From positions 1-54,509 of the forward strand of contig NZ_PPQR01000008.1 in assembly GCF_002902085.1 (NCBI RefSeq): a stretch of DNA of 54,509 nucleotides. The letters run 5' to 3'. This document shows, in pieces, positions 24,044 through 33,213 of this stretch; the stretch's first letter is position 1; every line of letters starts with the position of its first letter. The stretch comes from Staphylococcus simiae. GTDB taxonomy: Bacteria; Bacillota; Bacilli; Staphylococcales; Staphylococcaceae. Under the pieces are notes generated by a model. The model made no database searches. It saw nothing but the letters and a program-made list of their open reading frames with translations, and was not told where the DNA came from. Made by a program: the position numbers and the translations under genes.

Positions 24044-24270
24044 CACGATAGATTGAGAATGGAACAACAAAAAATTTTTCCAAAAACTATGCGTAGATAC
24101 TCGTACTGTAATCCTTTAAAATTTTTGATAACAGCTTCTGTCCACTCCGACAAGTCTAAGTAGACTTATAAAACATTGATTTTTAACATTTAATAAGCCG
24201 ATAGTTGCTGACAGGTGCATAATATTAAGTAAAGTATGCTTTATGTCCCAGGATCAAGTAGATATTACTA
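24044..24270. other. Gene-free stretch with a degenerate STAR-like repeat trace
   Basis: TGTAATCCTTTAAAAT (about 24108-24123) is shared with the 199-bp repeat units at 16.4-17.0 kb. TTCTGTCCACTCCGAC (24135-24150) resembles the GTCCCACTCC boxes of S. aureus intergenic repeats. No ORF or clear promoter is visible. Confidence 0.45.
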
Positions 24271-24456
24271 TTATTGATCAGATTTTCTAACGCCAGCAAC
24301 ACCATAATGATTTGGTTGCATTTCTTCGATTACTACATGGATAGCTTCTCTATTAGCACCTGTAGTTTTTTCTACGGCATTCGTCACTTCACTAACTAAG
24401 TTTTTTAATTGGTCATCAGAGCGACCTTCTAATAATTTAACATTGATAATTGGCAT
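24271..24456 (-). CDS. 4-oxalocrotonate tautomerase family protein
   Basis: The 61-residue protein begins MPIINVKLLEGRS; after Met removal Pro1 is the catalytic base of the tautomerase superfamily, and a conserved Arg is present in the following strand/helix. Members of this size form hexamers and move protons on 2-hydroxymuconate-like enols; in staphylococci the true substrate is unknown. The ribosome site AGGAGG lies nine bases from the ATG. It is divergent from the SOS-controlled polymerase gene, and the two LexA boxes in the shared 148-base region could in principle affect both directions. Confidence 0.92.
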   Translation of the reverse strand: MPIINVKLLEGRSDDQLKNLVSEVTNAVEKTTGANREAIHVVIEEMQPNHYGVAGVRKSDQ

Positions 24457-24528
24457 ATTCCAAACCTCCTAAATTTAATTACTTAGAGTATAACATTTTA
24501 ATAGTAGAAATACATAAAATAACAAAAA

Positions 24529-24579
24529 CGAACGATTGTTCTTATTAGTATTGAAATAGAACATTTGTTCGTATATAAT
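24529..24579 (+). promoter_or_regulatory. SOS promoter with two LexA boxes
   Basis: Two perfect GAAC-N4-GTTC operators are present: GAACGATTGTTC (24530-24541) and GAACATTTGTTC (24559-24570). The second fills the 17-base spacer of a promoter TTGAAA (24551-24556) / TATAAT (24574-24579). LexA bound there would block RNA polymerase directly, and the upstream box, 29 bases away, would allow cooperative binding. Confidence 0.88.
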
Positions 24580-24604
24580 ATTTGTATATGAGGGAGGAAT
24601 AACG

Positions 24605-25867
24605 ATGTACGATTATCATTTGTTAGAAGATAGAGATATACTTTGTATTGATCAGAAAAGCTTCTTTGCTAGTGTATCTTGCATTGAAAAGGGATTAGAT
24701 CCATTAACAACAAAGTTAGCTGTTGTCGCTGATACGAAAAGGCAAGGATCAGTTGTGTTAGCTGCAACACCAAAATTAAAAGAATTAGGAGTTAAAACAG
24801 GATCTAGACTGTTTGAAATACCACATAGAAATGATATTTATATTATTAATCCTAGTATGCGACAATATCTTAATATTTCTGTTGCAATTTCTAAAATTGC
24901 TTTACGTTATATTGCACCTGAAGATTTACATCAATATAGTATTGACGAGTTTTTTATGGATGTTACAGATAGTTACCATAGATTTAATTCAACGGTACAA
25001 GCTTTTTGTGAAAGATTAAAATATGAAATTTATGAAGAAACTGGTATTCATTGTACAGTTGGCATTGGGTCTAATATGTTGTTGAGTAAAGTTGCTATGG
25101 ATATTGATGCTAAACATACAACAAATGGTATTGCAGAATGGAGGTATCAAGATGTACCAACTAAATTATGGCCAATTCAGCCATTAAGTACTTTCTGGGG
25201 AATAAATAAAAAAACTGAACGTAAGTTGAATAAAAAAGGCATTTTTAGTATTGGAGACTTAGCCAAGTATCCATATCAATTTCTAAAAAGGGATTTTGGA
25301 ATTATAGGTATTGATATGCATTTGCATGCAAACGGTATTGACCATAGTAAAGTACGTGATAAATACAAAATTAGCAATCCATCTATTTGTAAGAGTCAAA
25401 TATTAATGAGAGATTATCAATTTAATGAAGCTAAAATTGTGATGCAGGAATTAATAGAGGATGTTGCTAGTAGAGTTAGAGCAAGAAAAAAATTGGCAAG
25501 AACGATTCATTTTTCATTTGGTTATAACGATGAAGGAGGCGTTCATAAACAATATACACTAAAAGATCCGACGAATTTAGAAAGTGATATTATCAAAGTG
25601 GTCAATTACTTTGCTGAGCAACTTTGTGATCATAAAGCACTATACCGTACACTAAGTGTGTCCTTAAGCCAGTTTATTAATGAAGACGAACGACAACTAA
25701 ACTTATTTGAAGATGAATACCAGAGAAAGAGAGAAGAATGTTTAGCCAAAACTATTGATCAGTTACATTTAAAATATGGTAAAGGAATAGTTTCTAAAGC
25801 AGTGTCATTTACTGATGCTGGTACTAAACATGGTAGATTAGGGTTAATGGCAGGGCATAAAATGTAG
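24605..25867 (+). CDS. Y-family DNA polymerase (UmuC/DinB/UvrX-like)
   Basis: The 420-residue translesion polymerase has catalytic acidic residues in CIDQKSFFASVSCIEKG (Asp near residue 15) and YSIDEFFMDVTD (Asp-Glu near residues 113-114), a helix-hairpin-helix region (KLNKKGIFSIGDLAKYP) and a little-finger domain in the C-terminal third. The C-terminus contains QLNLFED, which resembles the beta-clamp-binding consensus QLxLF. It most resembles the UvrX/UmuC-like group of Firmicutes. It probably copies damaged DNA in the SOS response, at the cost of mutations. Its promoter has two LexA boxes. The ribosome site is GAGGGAGG. It is a single gene; no umuD partner is nearby. Confidence 0.93.
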   Translation: MYDYHLLEDRDILCIDQKSFFASVSCIEKGLDPLTTKLAVVADTKRQGSVVLAATPKLKELGVKTGSRLFEIPHRNDIYIINPSMRQYLNISVAISKIALRYIAPEDLHQYSIDEFFMDVTDSYHRFNSTVQAFCERLKYEIYEETGIHCTVGIGSNMLLSKVAMDIDAKHTTNGIAEWRYQDVPTKLWPIQPLSTFWGINKKTERKLNKKGIFSIGDLAKYPYQFLKRDFGIIGIDMHLHANGIDHSKVRDKYKISNPSICKSQILMRDYQFNEAKIVMQELIEDVASRVRARKKLARTIHFSFGYNDEGGVHKQYTLKDPTNLESDIIKVVNYFAEQLCDHKALYRTLSVSLSQFINEDERQLNLFEDEYQRKREECLAKTIDQLHLKYGKGIVSKAVSFTDAGTKHGRLGLMAGHKM

Positions 25868-25934
25868 CTATATTATTATGAAAATTCAGGATATAATTTA
25901 AAGATTGTAATAAAGACAATAAATATTTAGTAAT

Positions 25935-25990
25935 AACTGTCTGAGTTGTAAGGGGGATAAATTAACATCTTACAACTCTAGTCAGTTTTG
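25935..25990. terminator. Terminator between polymerase gene and tyrA
   Basis: AACTGtctGAGTTGTAAG pairs with CTTACAACTCtagtCAGTT, followed by TT on the plus strand. It lies between convergent genes and may serve both. Confidence 0.75.
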
Positions 25991-26047
25991 GTATGGCATA
26001 GTTATATTAGTTGTTCAAGCATGTATTTTTATACTACTAGATACATT

Positions 26048-27139
26048 TTATTGAATATAACAATCGAAATCATTCAATGCTTCTAAACCACGTTGACGAT
26101 CATCTGGAGTTTTAAAGCTAATTTGTAAAGCACCATAAATATCTTCACGAACTTCTAATATTTTCAAGTTGCTTATAGATATGTTATGTAAACTTAATGT
26201 ATGAGTAACTTTACTTATCATACCCGGTTTATCCGGAATATCAACATATAGATCATACCCTGTAGTAAGTCCACCTAGTTGTCTAACAGGTAAAGCGTCT
26301 CTATAAGCTTTTGCCTGAGCAAAGAACTCAAATAATTGGTCAGCATTATTACTTTTAATCATTTCTTCAATTGCTGTGAATTGATCTTTTAACTGTTTGA
26401 GCATCTCCAAGATGAATTTTTGATTACTTAAAGTGATATCTTTCCACATTTCTGCGTTACTACTAGCTATACGTGTAATATCTCTAAAGCCGCCAGCTGC
26501 AAGTTTAGCAACAAGGTCATGTTCATGCCCGTTTTGTTCACTTAAATGCACTAAACTTGAAGCTACGATATGAGGTAAATGACTAATAACACTAGTAACT
26601 AGATCGTGTTCTTTAGCATTGGTTAAAATAAACTTAGCTAAAGTAGGACTAAACAATTGTTTTAAGTAATCAGCAGCTTGTTTATTAGCAACATCATCAT
26701 AAACTAAAATGAAGTATGCATTTTCGAATAAATGTTTTTTTGCATTAAGAACACCAGATTTGTGACTACCAGCCATAGGATGGCCTCCGACAAGATGAAT
26801 ACCATGTTGTAGTAATGTATGTTCTAATTGCTGTATATCAGCTTTAGTACTACCAGTATCTGTAACGATAAGACCAGATTTAGTATTTAAATTAACTAAA
26901 TTTAATAAGTATTGTTTGGTAATAGTTACAGGAGTAGCATACACAATAATATCAGCTTTAGATACTGCATCTTCATAATTTTGATACTTTTCATCAATAA
27001 TACCAATTGATATTGCTTTTTCTAGTTGAGATGGGTCTTTATCAAATGCAATAATGTTAATATTTGGATTATGATATTTTAGATTGCTAGCTAAGCTACC
27101 ACCAATTAATCCTAAACCAACAAATAGTACGGTTGTCAT
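26048..27139 (-). CDS. tyrA: Prephenate dehydrogenase
   Basis: The 363-residue enzyme has an N-terminal Rossmann motif [10 protein letters not shown] (residues 8-17), a catalytic-domain segment [14 protein letters not shown] and [14 protein letters not shown], and a C-terminal ACT domain (about 295-363, [18 protein letters not shown]). It oxidatively decarboxylates prephenate to 4-hydroxyphenylpyruvate for tyrosine; the ACT domain suggests feedback control. The ATG at 27139 with AGGTGA upstream is chosen. A CodY-like box lies just upstream, and the trp operon follows at 28.3 kb, so aromatic amino acid genes cluster here. Confidence 0.96.
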   Translation of the reverse strand: MTTVLFVGLGLIGGSLASNLKYHNPNINIIAFDKDPSQLEKAISIGIIDEKYQNYEDAVSKADIIVYATPVTITKQYLLNLVNLNTKSGLIVTDTGSTKADIQQLEHTLLQHGIHLVGGHPMAGSHKSGVLNAKKHLFENAYFILVYDDVANKQAADYLKQLFSPTLAKFILTNAKEHDLVTSVISHLPHIVASSLVHLSEQNGHEHDLVAKLAAGGFRDITRIASSNAEMWKDITLSNQKFILEMLKQLKDQFTAIEEMIKSNNADQLFEFFAQAKAYRDALPVRQLGGLTTGYDLYVDIPDKPGMISKVTHTLSLHNISISNLKILEVREDIYGALQISFKTPDDRQRGLEALNDFDCYIQ

Positions 27140-27158
27140 AAAAATCACCTAGTTTCAA

Positions 27159-27173
27159 AATTTTCAGAATAAT
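27159..27173. promoter_or_regulatory. CodY-like box upstream of tyrA
   Basis: AATTTTCAGAATAAT matches the CodY consensus AATTTTCWGAAAATT at 13 of 15 positions, starting 20 bases upstream of the tyrA ATG. It suggests repression when branched-chain amino acids and GTP are abundant. Confidence 0.5.
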
Positions 27174-27292
27174 AATATTGTAAATGAGCTGATAACTGAG
27201 TGCAATAGAAAATAATATAACTATATTTATTAGAATAAATAGCTAAAATAAACTACAATAATATTATCAATTTGATGGAGAGGGATAATGGT

Positions 27293-28324
27293 ATGTCAGA
27301 AATTCTAGAAACTATAAAAACACTCACTGAAATAAATAGTCCTTCAGGTGATACAGATGAAGCTATTAATTATGTTAAAGATTATGCACAAGAACTTGGT
27401 TATCAAACAACAATTACCAATAAAGGTGCTTTAATTATTCAAGTAGATGGTCAAAATAATGACTTACAACGATGTATCACTGCACATGTCGATACTTTAG
27501 GAGCAATGGTCAAAGAGATAAAAGAAGATGGTCGACTTGCAATAGAATTAATAGGTGGATTTACTTACAATGCAATTGAAGGGGAATATTGCGAAATAAC
27601 AACAGAAAGTGGTCAAATATATACTGGAACAATCTGTTTACATGAAACGAGTGTACATGTATATAGAAATAATTATGAGATCCCACGAGATAAAGAACAT
27701 ATGGAAATCCGAATAGATGAAGTTACAACTTCTGACCAAGAAACAAAACAATTAGGGATTGAAGTAGGGGATTTCATAAATTTTGATCCACGCACAGTCA
27801 TTACACCATCAGGATTTATTAAATCAAGACATTTAGACGATAAAGCTAGTGTAGCGATGATCTTACATTTATTACAAAAATTAAAAGCTAATCAAATTCA
27901 ATTGCCTCATACAACACAATTTTATATTTCTAACAATGAAGAAATTGGATATGGAGCTAATGCCTCAATATCTCCTAAAATCAAGGAATTTATTGCTTTA
28001 GATATGGGAGCGTTAGGTGATGGTCAAACATCAGATGAATACACTGTATCAATTTGTGCTAAAGATGCATCTGGTCCTTATAATAAACACTTAAAATCAC
28101 ATTTAGTAAACCTATGTAAGATAAACGATATACCATATAAGTTAGATATTTATCCGTATTATACTTCTGATGCATCAGCCGCTTTAAAAGCTGGAGCAGA
28201 TATTAAGCATGGCCTATTTGGGGCTGGAATTGAATCGTCTCATGCAATGGAACGAACACATATTGACTCTATAAAAGCAACAGAGCAATTATTATATGCA
28301 TATTGCTTATCTCCAATAGAATAA
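27293..28324 (+). CDS. M42-family metallopeptidase (glutamyl aminopeptidase/glucanase-like)
   Basis: The 343-residue protein shows the binuclear zinc ligands of family M42: His in TAHVDTLGAMV (about residue 66-68), Asp in SRHLDDKAS, the Glu pair in NNEEIGYG, Asp in IALDMGALGDG and His in GIESSHAMERTH. These TET-type aminopeptidases form large cytosolic dodecamers and trim peptides; some were once misnamed endoglucanases. The ATG at 27293 with GGAGAGGG upstream is preferred to the upstream in-frame start at 27272, which overlaps that ribosome site. The trp promoter begins 14 bases after its stop. Confidence 0.9.
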   Translation: MSEILETIKTLTEINSPSGDTDEAINYVKDYAQELGYQTTITNKGALIIQVDGQNNDLQRCITAHVDTLGAMVKEIKEDGRLAIELIGGFTYNAIEGEYCEITTESGQIYTGTICLHETSVHVYRNNYEIPRDKEHMEIRIDEVTTSDQETKQLGIEVGDFINFDPRTVITPSGFIKSRHLDDKASVAMILHLLQKLKANQIQLPHTTQFYISNNEEIGYGANASISPKIKEFIALDMGALGDGQTSDEYTVSICAKDASGPYNKHLKSHLVNLCKINDIPYKLDIYPYYTSDASAALKAGADIKHGLFGAGIESSHAMERTHIDSIKATEQLLYAYCLSPIE

Positions 28325-28338
28325 TTTTAAAATAGTTA

Positions 28339-28367
28339 TTGACAAAATAATCTGAAATCTGTATTAT
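28339..28367 (+). promoter_or_regulatory. trp operon promoter
   Basis: The consensus TTGACA (28339-28344), a 17-base spacer and TATTAT (28362-28367) place the transcript start near 28374, immediately before the first T-box leader. Confidence 0.85.
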
Positions 28368-28373
28368 ACTGCA

Positions 28374-28593
28374 ATATAAGATAACTTAATAAAGTTCTAA
28401 AGAAGTTAGTAGCATATATGACTTGTAGCAAGTAGAAAGTTGATGGATGATGCAAATCAACACAACATATATAGTGAATTGGACTTTAGAATACAATAGA
28501 ATAAAATTTAAAGTGAACATTAATTATGTTAACTAAGGTGGCACCACGGTAACGCGTCCTTATATAAGTCATGCGTTTCTGTGGTGCCTTTTT
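28374..28593 (+). promoter_or_regulatory. T-box riboswitch 1 of the trp operon
   Basis: The base of Stem I is TTCTAAAG / CTTTAGAA. The distal part has GTTGAT-GGATGATGCAA-ATCAAC, and the specifier region GAATTGGAC can present UGG (Trp) followed by A. The T-box sequence AAGGTGGCACCACGG is at about 28535-28549; its UGGC would pair with a GCCA tRNA end. The terminator hairpin 28540-28588 (GGCACCAC / GTGGTGCC) ends in TTTTT. Uncharged tRNA-Trp should favour the antiterminator and let transcription proceed. Confidence 0.92.
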
Positions 28594-28597
28594 AATT

Positions 28598-28806
28598 CAA
28601 CAAAATGTAGTAATTAATATTATCGTAGCAAAAAGAAAGTTAGTGGGTGATGCAAACTAACACTAATATTAATGAAATTGGGTTTTGTGTAGTAACAAGA
28701 AAATAGCTAATAAAGTGAACTGGAAAAAATTTGAATATTCAGTTAATTTAGGTGGTACCACGCGGCAGCGTCCTTTATATTTTATATATAAGGGCGCTTT
28801 TTTTAT
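28598..28806 (+). promoter_or_regulatory. T-box riboswitch 2 of the trp operon (in tandem)
   Basis: A second complete T-box follows within a few bases. Stem I base is CAAAA / TTTTG, the distal loop is GTTAGT-GGGTGATGCAA-ACTAAC, and the specifier region GAAATTGGG offers UGG followed by G. The T-box AGGTGGTACCACGCGG is at about 28750-28765, and a terminator AGCGTCCTTTATAT / ATATATAAGGGCGCT runs into TTTTTTT (28767-28804). The acceptor-pairing base is U here (UGGU), unlike the C of the first. trpE starts 17 bases after the terminator. The trpE frame is open back through this leader to 28685, but that part is not coding. Confidence 0.9.
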
Positions 28807-28822
28807 TGGAAGGAGGAAGAAT

Positions 28823-30229
28823 ATGAAAATTTGTTATAAAAAAATTAAAGCTAATGTAACACCAGAAGTTCTTGCGCAATTAAAATCGAAGAAAATTATT
28901 TTAGAAAGTACAAATCAGCAACAAACAAAAGGTCGTTATTCAATCGTTATATTTGATGTCTATGGCACGATAACGCTAGATAATTATGAATTAAACATTA
29001 AAACAAACGAAAAAAATCTAATGATTAGACATAACCCATATAACTACTTAAAAGAATTGATTAATGAAGATTACCATAAAATAATAGATTTAGAATTACA
29101 GCAACTGCCTTTTATATCAGGTTATGTTGGAACTTGTAGTTTTGACTTGGTAAGACATGAATTCAAAAAATTGCAAGATATTGAATTACCAGATCATAAA
29201 CAACATGATGTTAGATTATATATGGTCGAACAAGTGTATGTTTTTGATCATTATAAAGATGAACTATATGTGATAGCTACAAATCAGTTCTCAAAGGTTA
29301 ATGATTATTCACTTAAGCTAAAGGTTGATCAAGCCATTGAACAACTCAAAGCAATTAAGCCATTTCAAGATTTACCAACTATTATGAACTTTGAAAAAGA
29401 TGTAAAAGTGAATATACCAGACCAGCAATTCATCAATATTATCAAATACTATAAAGAGAAAATTACACAAGGTGACATGTTTCAAATTGTTCCATCAAGG
29501 ATTTATAGCTATCAACATCAACAAAAACAACAGTTAGATCAGTTTTCATTTCAACTATATCAAAAATTAAAAAGACAAAATCCGAGTCCTTATATGTATT
29601 ATATAAACCTTGATCAACCTCATATTGTTGGTAGTTCACCTGAAAGTTTTGTTCGTGTTGACAATAGTATCGTAATGACGAACCCGATTGCTGGAACGAT
29701 TAAAAGGGGGCTGACACCGGAAGAAGATCAGCAAAATGTAAATCAGTTACTAAATGATCCAAAAGAAATAAGTGAGCATAGTATGTTAGTTGACTTAGGA
29801 AGAAATGATATTCACAGAGTCAGTCTAACTGGCACATCAGCAATTACTAAGTTAATGACCATAGAAAAATATCAACATGTGATGCACATCGTTAGTGAAG
29901 TTCAAGCAACACTTCAACCAAAACTATCTCCTATGACAGTTATTGCTAATCTACTGCCAACTGGTACAGTATCTGGAGCTCCAAAATTACGAGCTGTTGA
30001 ACGACTTTATGAACAATTTCCATATAAACGAGGTGTCTATAGTGGTGGTGTTGGTTATATTAATTGCAATCATAATTTAGATTTTGCTTTAGCAATTAGA
30101 ACAATGATGATTGATGAGCAAACTGTCAATGTAGAAGCAGGATGTGGCGTTGTCTTTGACTCTATACCACAAAAAGAATTAGAAGAGACACAATTAAAAG
30201 CAAAAAGTTTATTGGAGGTTGAGCCATGA
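28823..30229 (+). CDS. trpE: Anthranilate synthase component I
   Basis: The 468-residue enzyme converts chorismate to anthranilate using ammonia from TrpG. Chorismate-binding motifs are PSPYMYYINL, GSSPESFVRV, NPIAGTIKRG, DLGRNDIHRV and LPTGTVSGAPKLRA in the C-terminal half. An LES motif at residues 27-29 is part of the tryptophan feedback site known in TrpE, so end-product inhibition is likely. The ATG at 28823 follows GGAAGGAGGAAG. The stop overlaps trpG (ATGA). It is the first gene of trpEGDCFBA, controlled by two T-boxes. Confidence 0.97.
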   Translation: MKICYKKIKANVTPEVLAQLKSKKIILESTNQQQTKGRYSIVIFDVYGTITLDNYELNIKTNEKNLMIRHNPYNYLKELINEDYHKIIDLELQQLPFISGYVGTCSFDLVRHEFKKLQDIELPDHKQHDVRLYMVEQVYVFDHYKDELYVIATNQFSKVNDYSLKLKVDQAIEQLKAIKPFQDLPTIMNFEKDVKVNIPDQQFINIIKYYKEKITQGDMFQIVPSRIYSYQHQQKQQLDQFSFQLYQKLKRQNPSPYMYYINLDQPHIVGSSPESFVRVDNSIVMTNPIAGTIKRGLTPEEDQQNVNQLLNDPKEISEHSMLVDLGRNDIHRVSLTGTSAITKLMTIEKYQHVMHIVSEVQATLQPKLSPMTVIANLLPTGTVSGAPKLRAVERLYEQFPYKRGVYSGGVGYINCNHNLDFALAIRTMMIDEQTVNVEAGCGVVFDSIPQKELEETQLKAKSLLEVEP

Positions 30230-30801
30230 TACTTATTATAGATAATTATGATTCATTTACATATAACTTAGTTGATATCGTTGCTAAAGTGAGCGATGTC
30301 ACAGTACTTTATCCAGATGATAATGAAGTACTCAATCAACAAGTAGATGGTGTAATTATTTCACCAGGACCAGGTCATCCACTCGATAATGATCAACTAA
30401 TAAAGATTATCAATACTTACCAACATAAACCTATTTTAGGAATATGTTTAGGCGCACAAGCTTTAACTTGTTTTTATGATGGTGAAGTTATTCAAGGACA
30501 AAAAGTAATGCACGGTAAAGTAGATATATTAAATCGACACAAGTTACATCAAAGTGTGCTATATCACAATTTACCACAACAATTTAATATTATGAGGTAC
30601 CACTCATTGATAAGTAACAAGAATAATTTCCCACAATGTTTAGTTATAACTGGTGAAACACAAGATTGTATACAGTCATACGAACATGAACATTTACCAC
30701 ATTTTGGAATTCAATATCATCCGGAATCATTTGCCACTGAATATGGCGAACAAATTATTACTAATTTTATCAACTTTGTGAAAGAGAGGGACAACTCATG
30801 A
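30226..30801 (+). CDS. trpG: Anthranilate synthase component II (glutamine amidotransferase)
   Basis: The 191-residue class I glutamine amidotransferase has its nucleophile Cys74 in GICLGAQAL, an oxyanion-type loop ISPGPGHP, and the His-Glu pair in [11 protein letters not shown] near the C-terminus. It supplies ammonia to TrpE. It overlaps trpE by four bases and trpD by four bases, which indicates translational coupling. In some Firmicutes this subunit also serves PabB; no pab genes are in this window, so the trp role is primary. Confidence 0.96.
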   Translation: MILIIDNYDSFTYNLVDIVAKVSDVTVLYPDDNEVLNQQVDGVIISPGPGHPLDNDQLIKIINTYQHKPILGICLGAQALTCFYDGEVIQGQKVMHGKVDILNRHKLHQSVLYHNLPQQFNIMRYHSLISNKNNFPQCLVITGETQDCIQSYEHEHLPHFGIQYHPESFATEYGEQIITNFINFVKERDNS

Positions 30802-31802
30802 CATTATTAGCAAAAATAAAATCTACTTCAGAACTTCAAGAAGCTGACATTCAAGAACTTATTGACATTTTAATAGATCCTGATATGGAACTAACAATTA
30901 AATATAATTATTTAAATGCCTATTCAAATAGAACAATCGATCAACAAGAACTAACTTATATAGTAAAAAGTTTGATTAAAACAATGTATCCTGTACAACC
31001 TTACTATGAAGGTGGCATGTGTGTATGTGGTACTGGAGGAGATAAATCAAATAGTTTCAATATATCAACTACAGTAGCATTTATAGTAGCCAGTGCTAGC
31101 GTTAAAGTTATTAAACATGGCAATAAAAGTGTGACCTCACATTCAGGAAGTTCTGATTTACTGAACCAAATGAAAATAACAACAACTTCTGTCAAAGATA
31201 CACCACAACAACTTGATAATACAAACTTATCATTTGTTAGTGCAACTGAATCATATCCCATTATGAAACATATGCAGGAAGTAAGAAAAATGGTTGGTAA
31301 ACCTACTATATTAAATTTAGTCGGACCATTAATTAATCCATATAAATTAACATATCAAATGGTAGGTATATTTGATCCTTCTAAATTACCACTAGTAGCA
31401 CAAACTATAAAAGATCTCGGTAGAAAAAGAGCCATTGTTGTTCATGGCGCTAATGGTATGGACGAAGCAACTTTATCTGGAGATAATTTAATTTATGAAT
31501 TAGATGAACATGGACATATTAAGCATTATAAACTTAATGCTAAAGACTTTGGTATAGCATTCGCACCAAATAGCGCTTTAAAAGGAGGTAGTCCAGAAGA
31601 AAATTTAGCTATCACACTTAATATTTTAAATGGAACAGATAAATCTTGTCGCCGTGATGTAGTTGTTTTGAATGCAGCTTTATGTCTTTATGTCGCCGAG
31701 AAAGTAACTTCAATTGCCGCAGGTATTACACTTGCACAACAACTTATTGATAATGGTGAAGCATTTAAAAAATATGAACAATTAAGAGGTGAATTTAAAT
31801 GA
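30798..31802 (+). CDS. trpD: Anthranilate phosphoribosyltransferase
   Basis: The 334-residue enzyme transfers phosphoribose from PRPP to anthranilate, the second step of the tryptophan branch. The PRPP-binding Gly-rich motif [15 protein letters not shown] is near residue 79, followed by [19 protein letters not shown] and, later, a metal-binding region around [13 protein letters not shown]. Length is normal. It overlaps trpG upstream and trpC downstream by four bases each. Confidence 0.96.
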   Translation: MTLLAKIKSTSELQEADIQELIDILIDPDMELTIKYNYLNAYSNRTIDQQELTYIVKSLIKTMYPVQPYYEGGMCVCGTGGDKSNSFNISTTVAFIVASASVKVIKHGNKSVTSHSGSSDLLNQMKITTTSVKDTPQQLDNTNLSFVSATESYPIMKHMQEVRKMVGKPTILNLVGPLINPYKLTYQMVGIFDPSKLPLVAQTIKDLGRKRAIVVHGANGMDEATLSGDNLIYELDEHGHIKHYKLNAKDFGIAFAPNSALKGGSPEENLAITLNILNGTDKSCRRDVVVLNAALCLYVAEKVTSIAAGITLAQQLIDNGEAFKKYEQLRGEFK

Positions 31803-32587
31803 CCATTTTACAAGAAATTGTTAGCTATAAAAAGAAATTATTAGCAGAAGGTTATTATCAAGAAAAATTTCACAGTTTAAAAAATTTGAAAATTCAGAAT
31901 AAAAGTTCGCTAATAGCATATATAAAAGACAGTGATGAATTAGCTATTATTGCAGAAATTAAATCAAAAAGTCCCACAGTTAATAATTTACCAACACGAG
32001 ATTTAAATCAACAAGTACAAGCATATGAAAAATATGGTGCTAATGCCATTTCAGTTTTAACTGATGAACGCTATTTTGCAGGAAGTTTTGAACGATTACA
32101 AACTTTAACAACTCAGACGCGCTTACCAGTATTATGTAAAGATTTTATTATTGATCCGCTTCAAATAGATGTAGCTAAAAAAGCAGGGGCATCAATTATT
32201 TTACTTATAGTAAATATTTTAACTGATCAACAATTGCTAAATCTTTATCAATATGCACATTCTCTAAATTTAGAAGTACTAGTTGAGGTACATGACCAGT
32301 TAGAATTAGAACGAGCTTATGCTATTAATGCACAACTTATAGGTATTAATAATCGTGATTTAAAACATTTTGTGACAGATGTTAATCATACGAATTTAAT
32401 TCTTGATAATAAACATAAACAAGATAATCACTACTATATTTCAGAAAGTGGTATTCATAGTGTTGATGACGTTAAGCAAATTATCGCTAGTGGTATTGAT
32501 GGATTATTAATCGGTGAGGCTTTAATGAGATGTGACCATTTAGAACAATTTTTACCTCAATTAAAAATACGAAAGGTAGCAAAATAA
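31799..32587 (+). CDS. trpC: Indole-3-glycerol phosphate synthase
   Basis: The 262-residue TIM-barrel enzyme closes the indole ring. Family motifs are [11 protein letters not shown] (catalytic Lys on strand 1), [15 protein letters not shown] (Lys on strand 3), [23 protein letters not shown], and [13 protein letters not shown] with [10 protein letters not shown] at the phosphate site. It is separate from trpF here, unlike the fused enterobacterial protein. It overlaps trpD by four bases, and its stop overlaps the trpF start by one. Confidence 0.96.
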   Translation: MTILQEIVSYKKKLLAEGYYQEKFHSLKNLKIQNKSSLIAYIKDSDELAIIAEIKSKSPTVNNLPTRDLNQQVQAYEKYGANAISVLTDERYFAGSFERLQTLTTQTRLPVLCKDFIIDPLQIDVAKKAGASIILLIVNILTDQQLLNLYQYAHSLNLEVLVEVHDQLELERAYAINAQLIGINNRDLKHFVTDVNHTNLILDNKHKQDNHYYISESGIHSVDDVKQIIASGIDGLLIGEALMRCDHLEQFLPQLKIRKVAK

Positions 32588-33213
32588 TGAAATTAAAATT
32601 TTGTGGATTTCAATCGTTACAAGATGTTAAAAATGCCTCAACACTACCTATTGATGCCATAGGTTTTATTCATTATGAAAAAAGTAAACGACATCAAACG
32701 ATTCAACAAATAGCCCAATTAACATCTATCATACCCAAACAAATTGATAAAGCTGTAGTCGTAGTTAATCCAGATTTTTCAACTGTTGAGCAACTTGTCA
32801 ATGAAACTTATATTAACACAGTACAATTCCACGGTTTAAAATCTTTAGATTTGATAACAAAGGTTAAACATCACTTTCCAACATTAAAAATAATAAAAGC
32901 TCTACCTGCTGATAACAATTTAAGTGAACGAATAAAGGAATATAAGCATATTGTTGATTTGTTTATTATAGACACACCTTCAAAGGATTATGGAGGTACT
33001 GGCAAAAGTTATGATTGGACAATTTTAAAAACTATACCCACTGATATCCCTTACTTAATAGCTGGCGGAATTGACGCTCAAAGTATCGACGAGATATCAA
33101 CTTTAAATCTTACACATCAAGGTTATGATATTGCTTCAGGTATAGAAACTAACCATAAAAAAGATTTTATAAAAATGACAAATATCGTTAATAAAGTGAA
33201 AGGAGATTTATAA
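32587..33213 (+). CDS. trpF: Phosphoribosylanthranilate isomerase
   Basis: The 208-residue TIM-barrel isomerase starts [14 protein letters not shown], with the catalytic Cys in the first strand (KFCGF) and the general-acid Asp in [19 protein letters not shown]. The C-terminal phosphate-binding strands include LIAGGID and [15 protein letters not shown]. It performs the Amadori rearrangement before TrpC. TAATG overlap with trpC, and trpB follows with no gap. Confidence 0.94.
   Translation: MKLKFCGFQSLQDVKNASTLPIDAIGFIHYEKSKRHQTIQQIAQLTSIIPKQIDKAVVVVNPDFSTVEQLVNETYINTVQFHGLKSLDLITKVKHHFPTLKIIKALPADNNLSERIKEYKHIVDLFIIDTPSKDYGGTGKSYDWTILKTIPTDIPYLIAGGIDAQSIDEISTLNLTHQGYDIASGIETNHKKDFIKMTNIVNKVKGDL

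Noticed and set aside
28685..28822. N-terminal extension of TrpE
   Set aside because: This stretch is the second T-box leader and its terminator; ATG 28823 follows a strong ribosome site.
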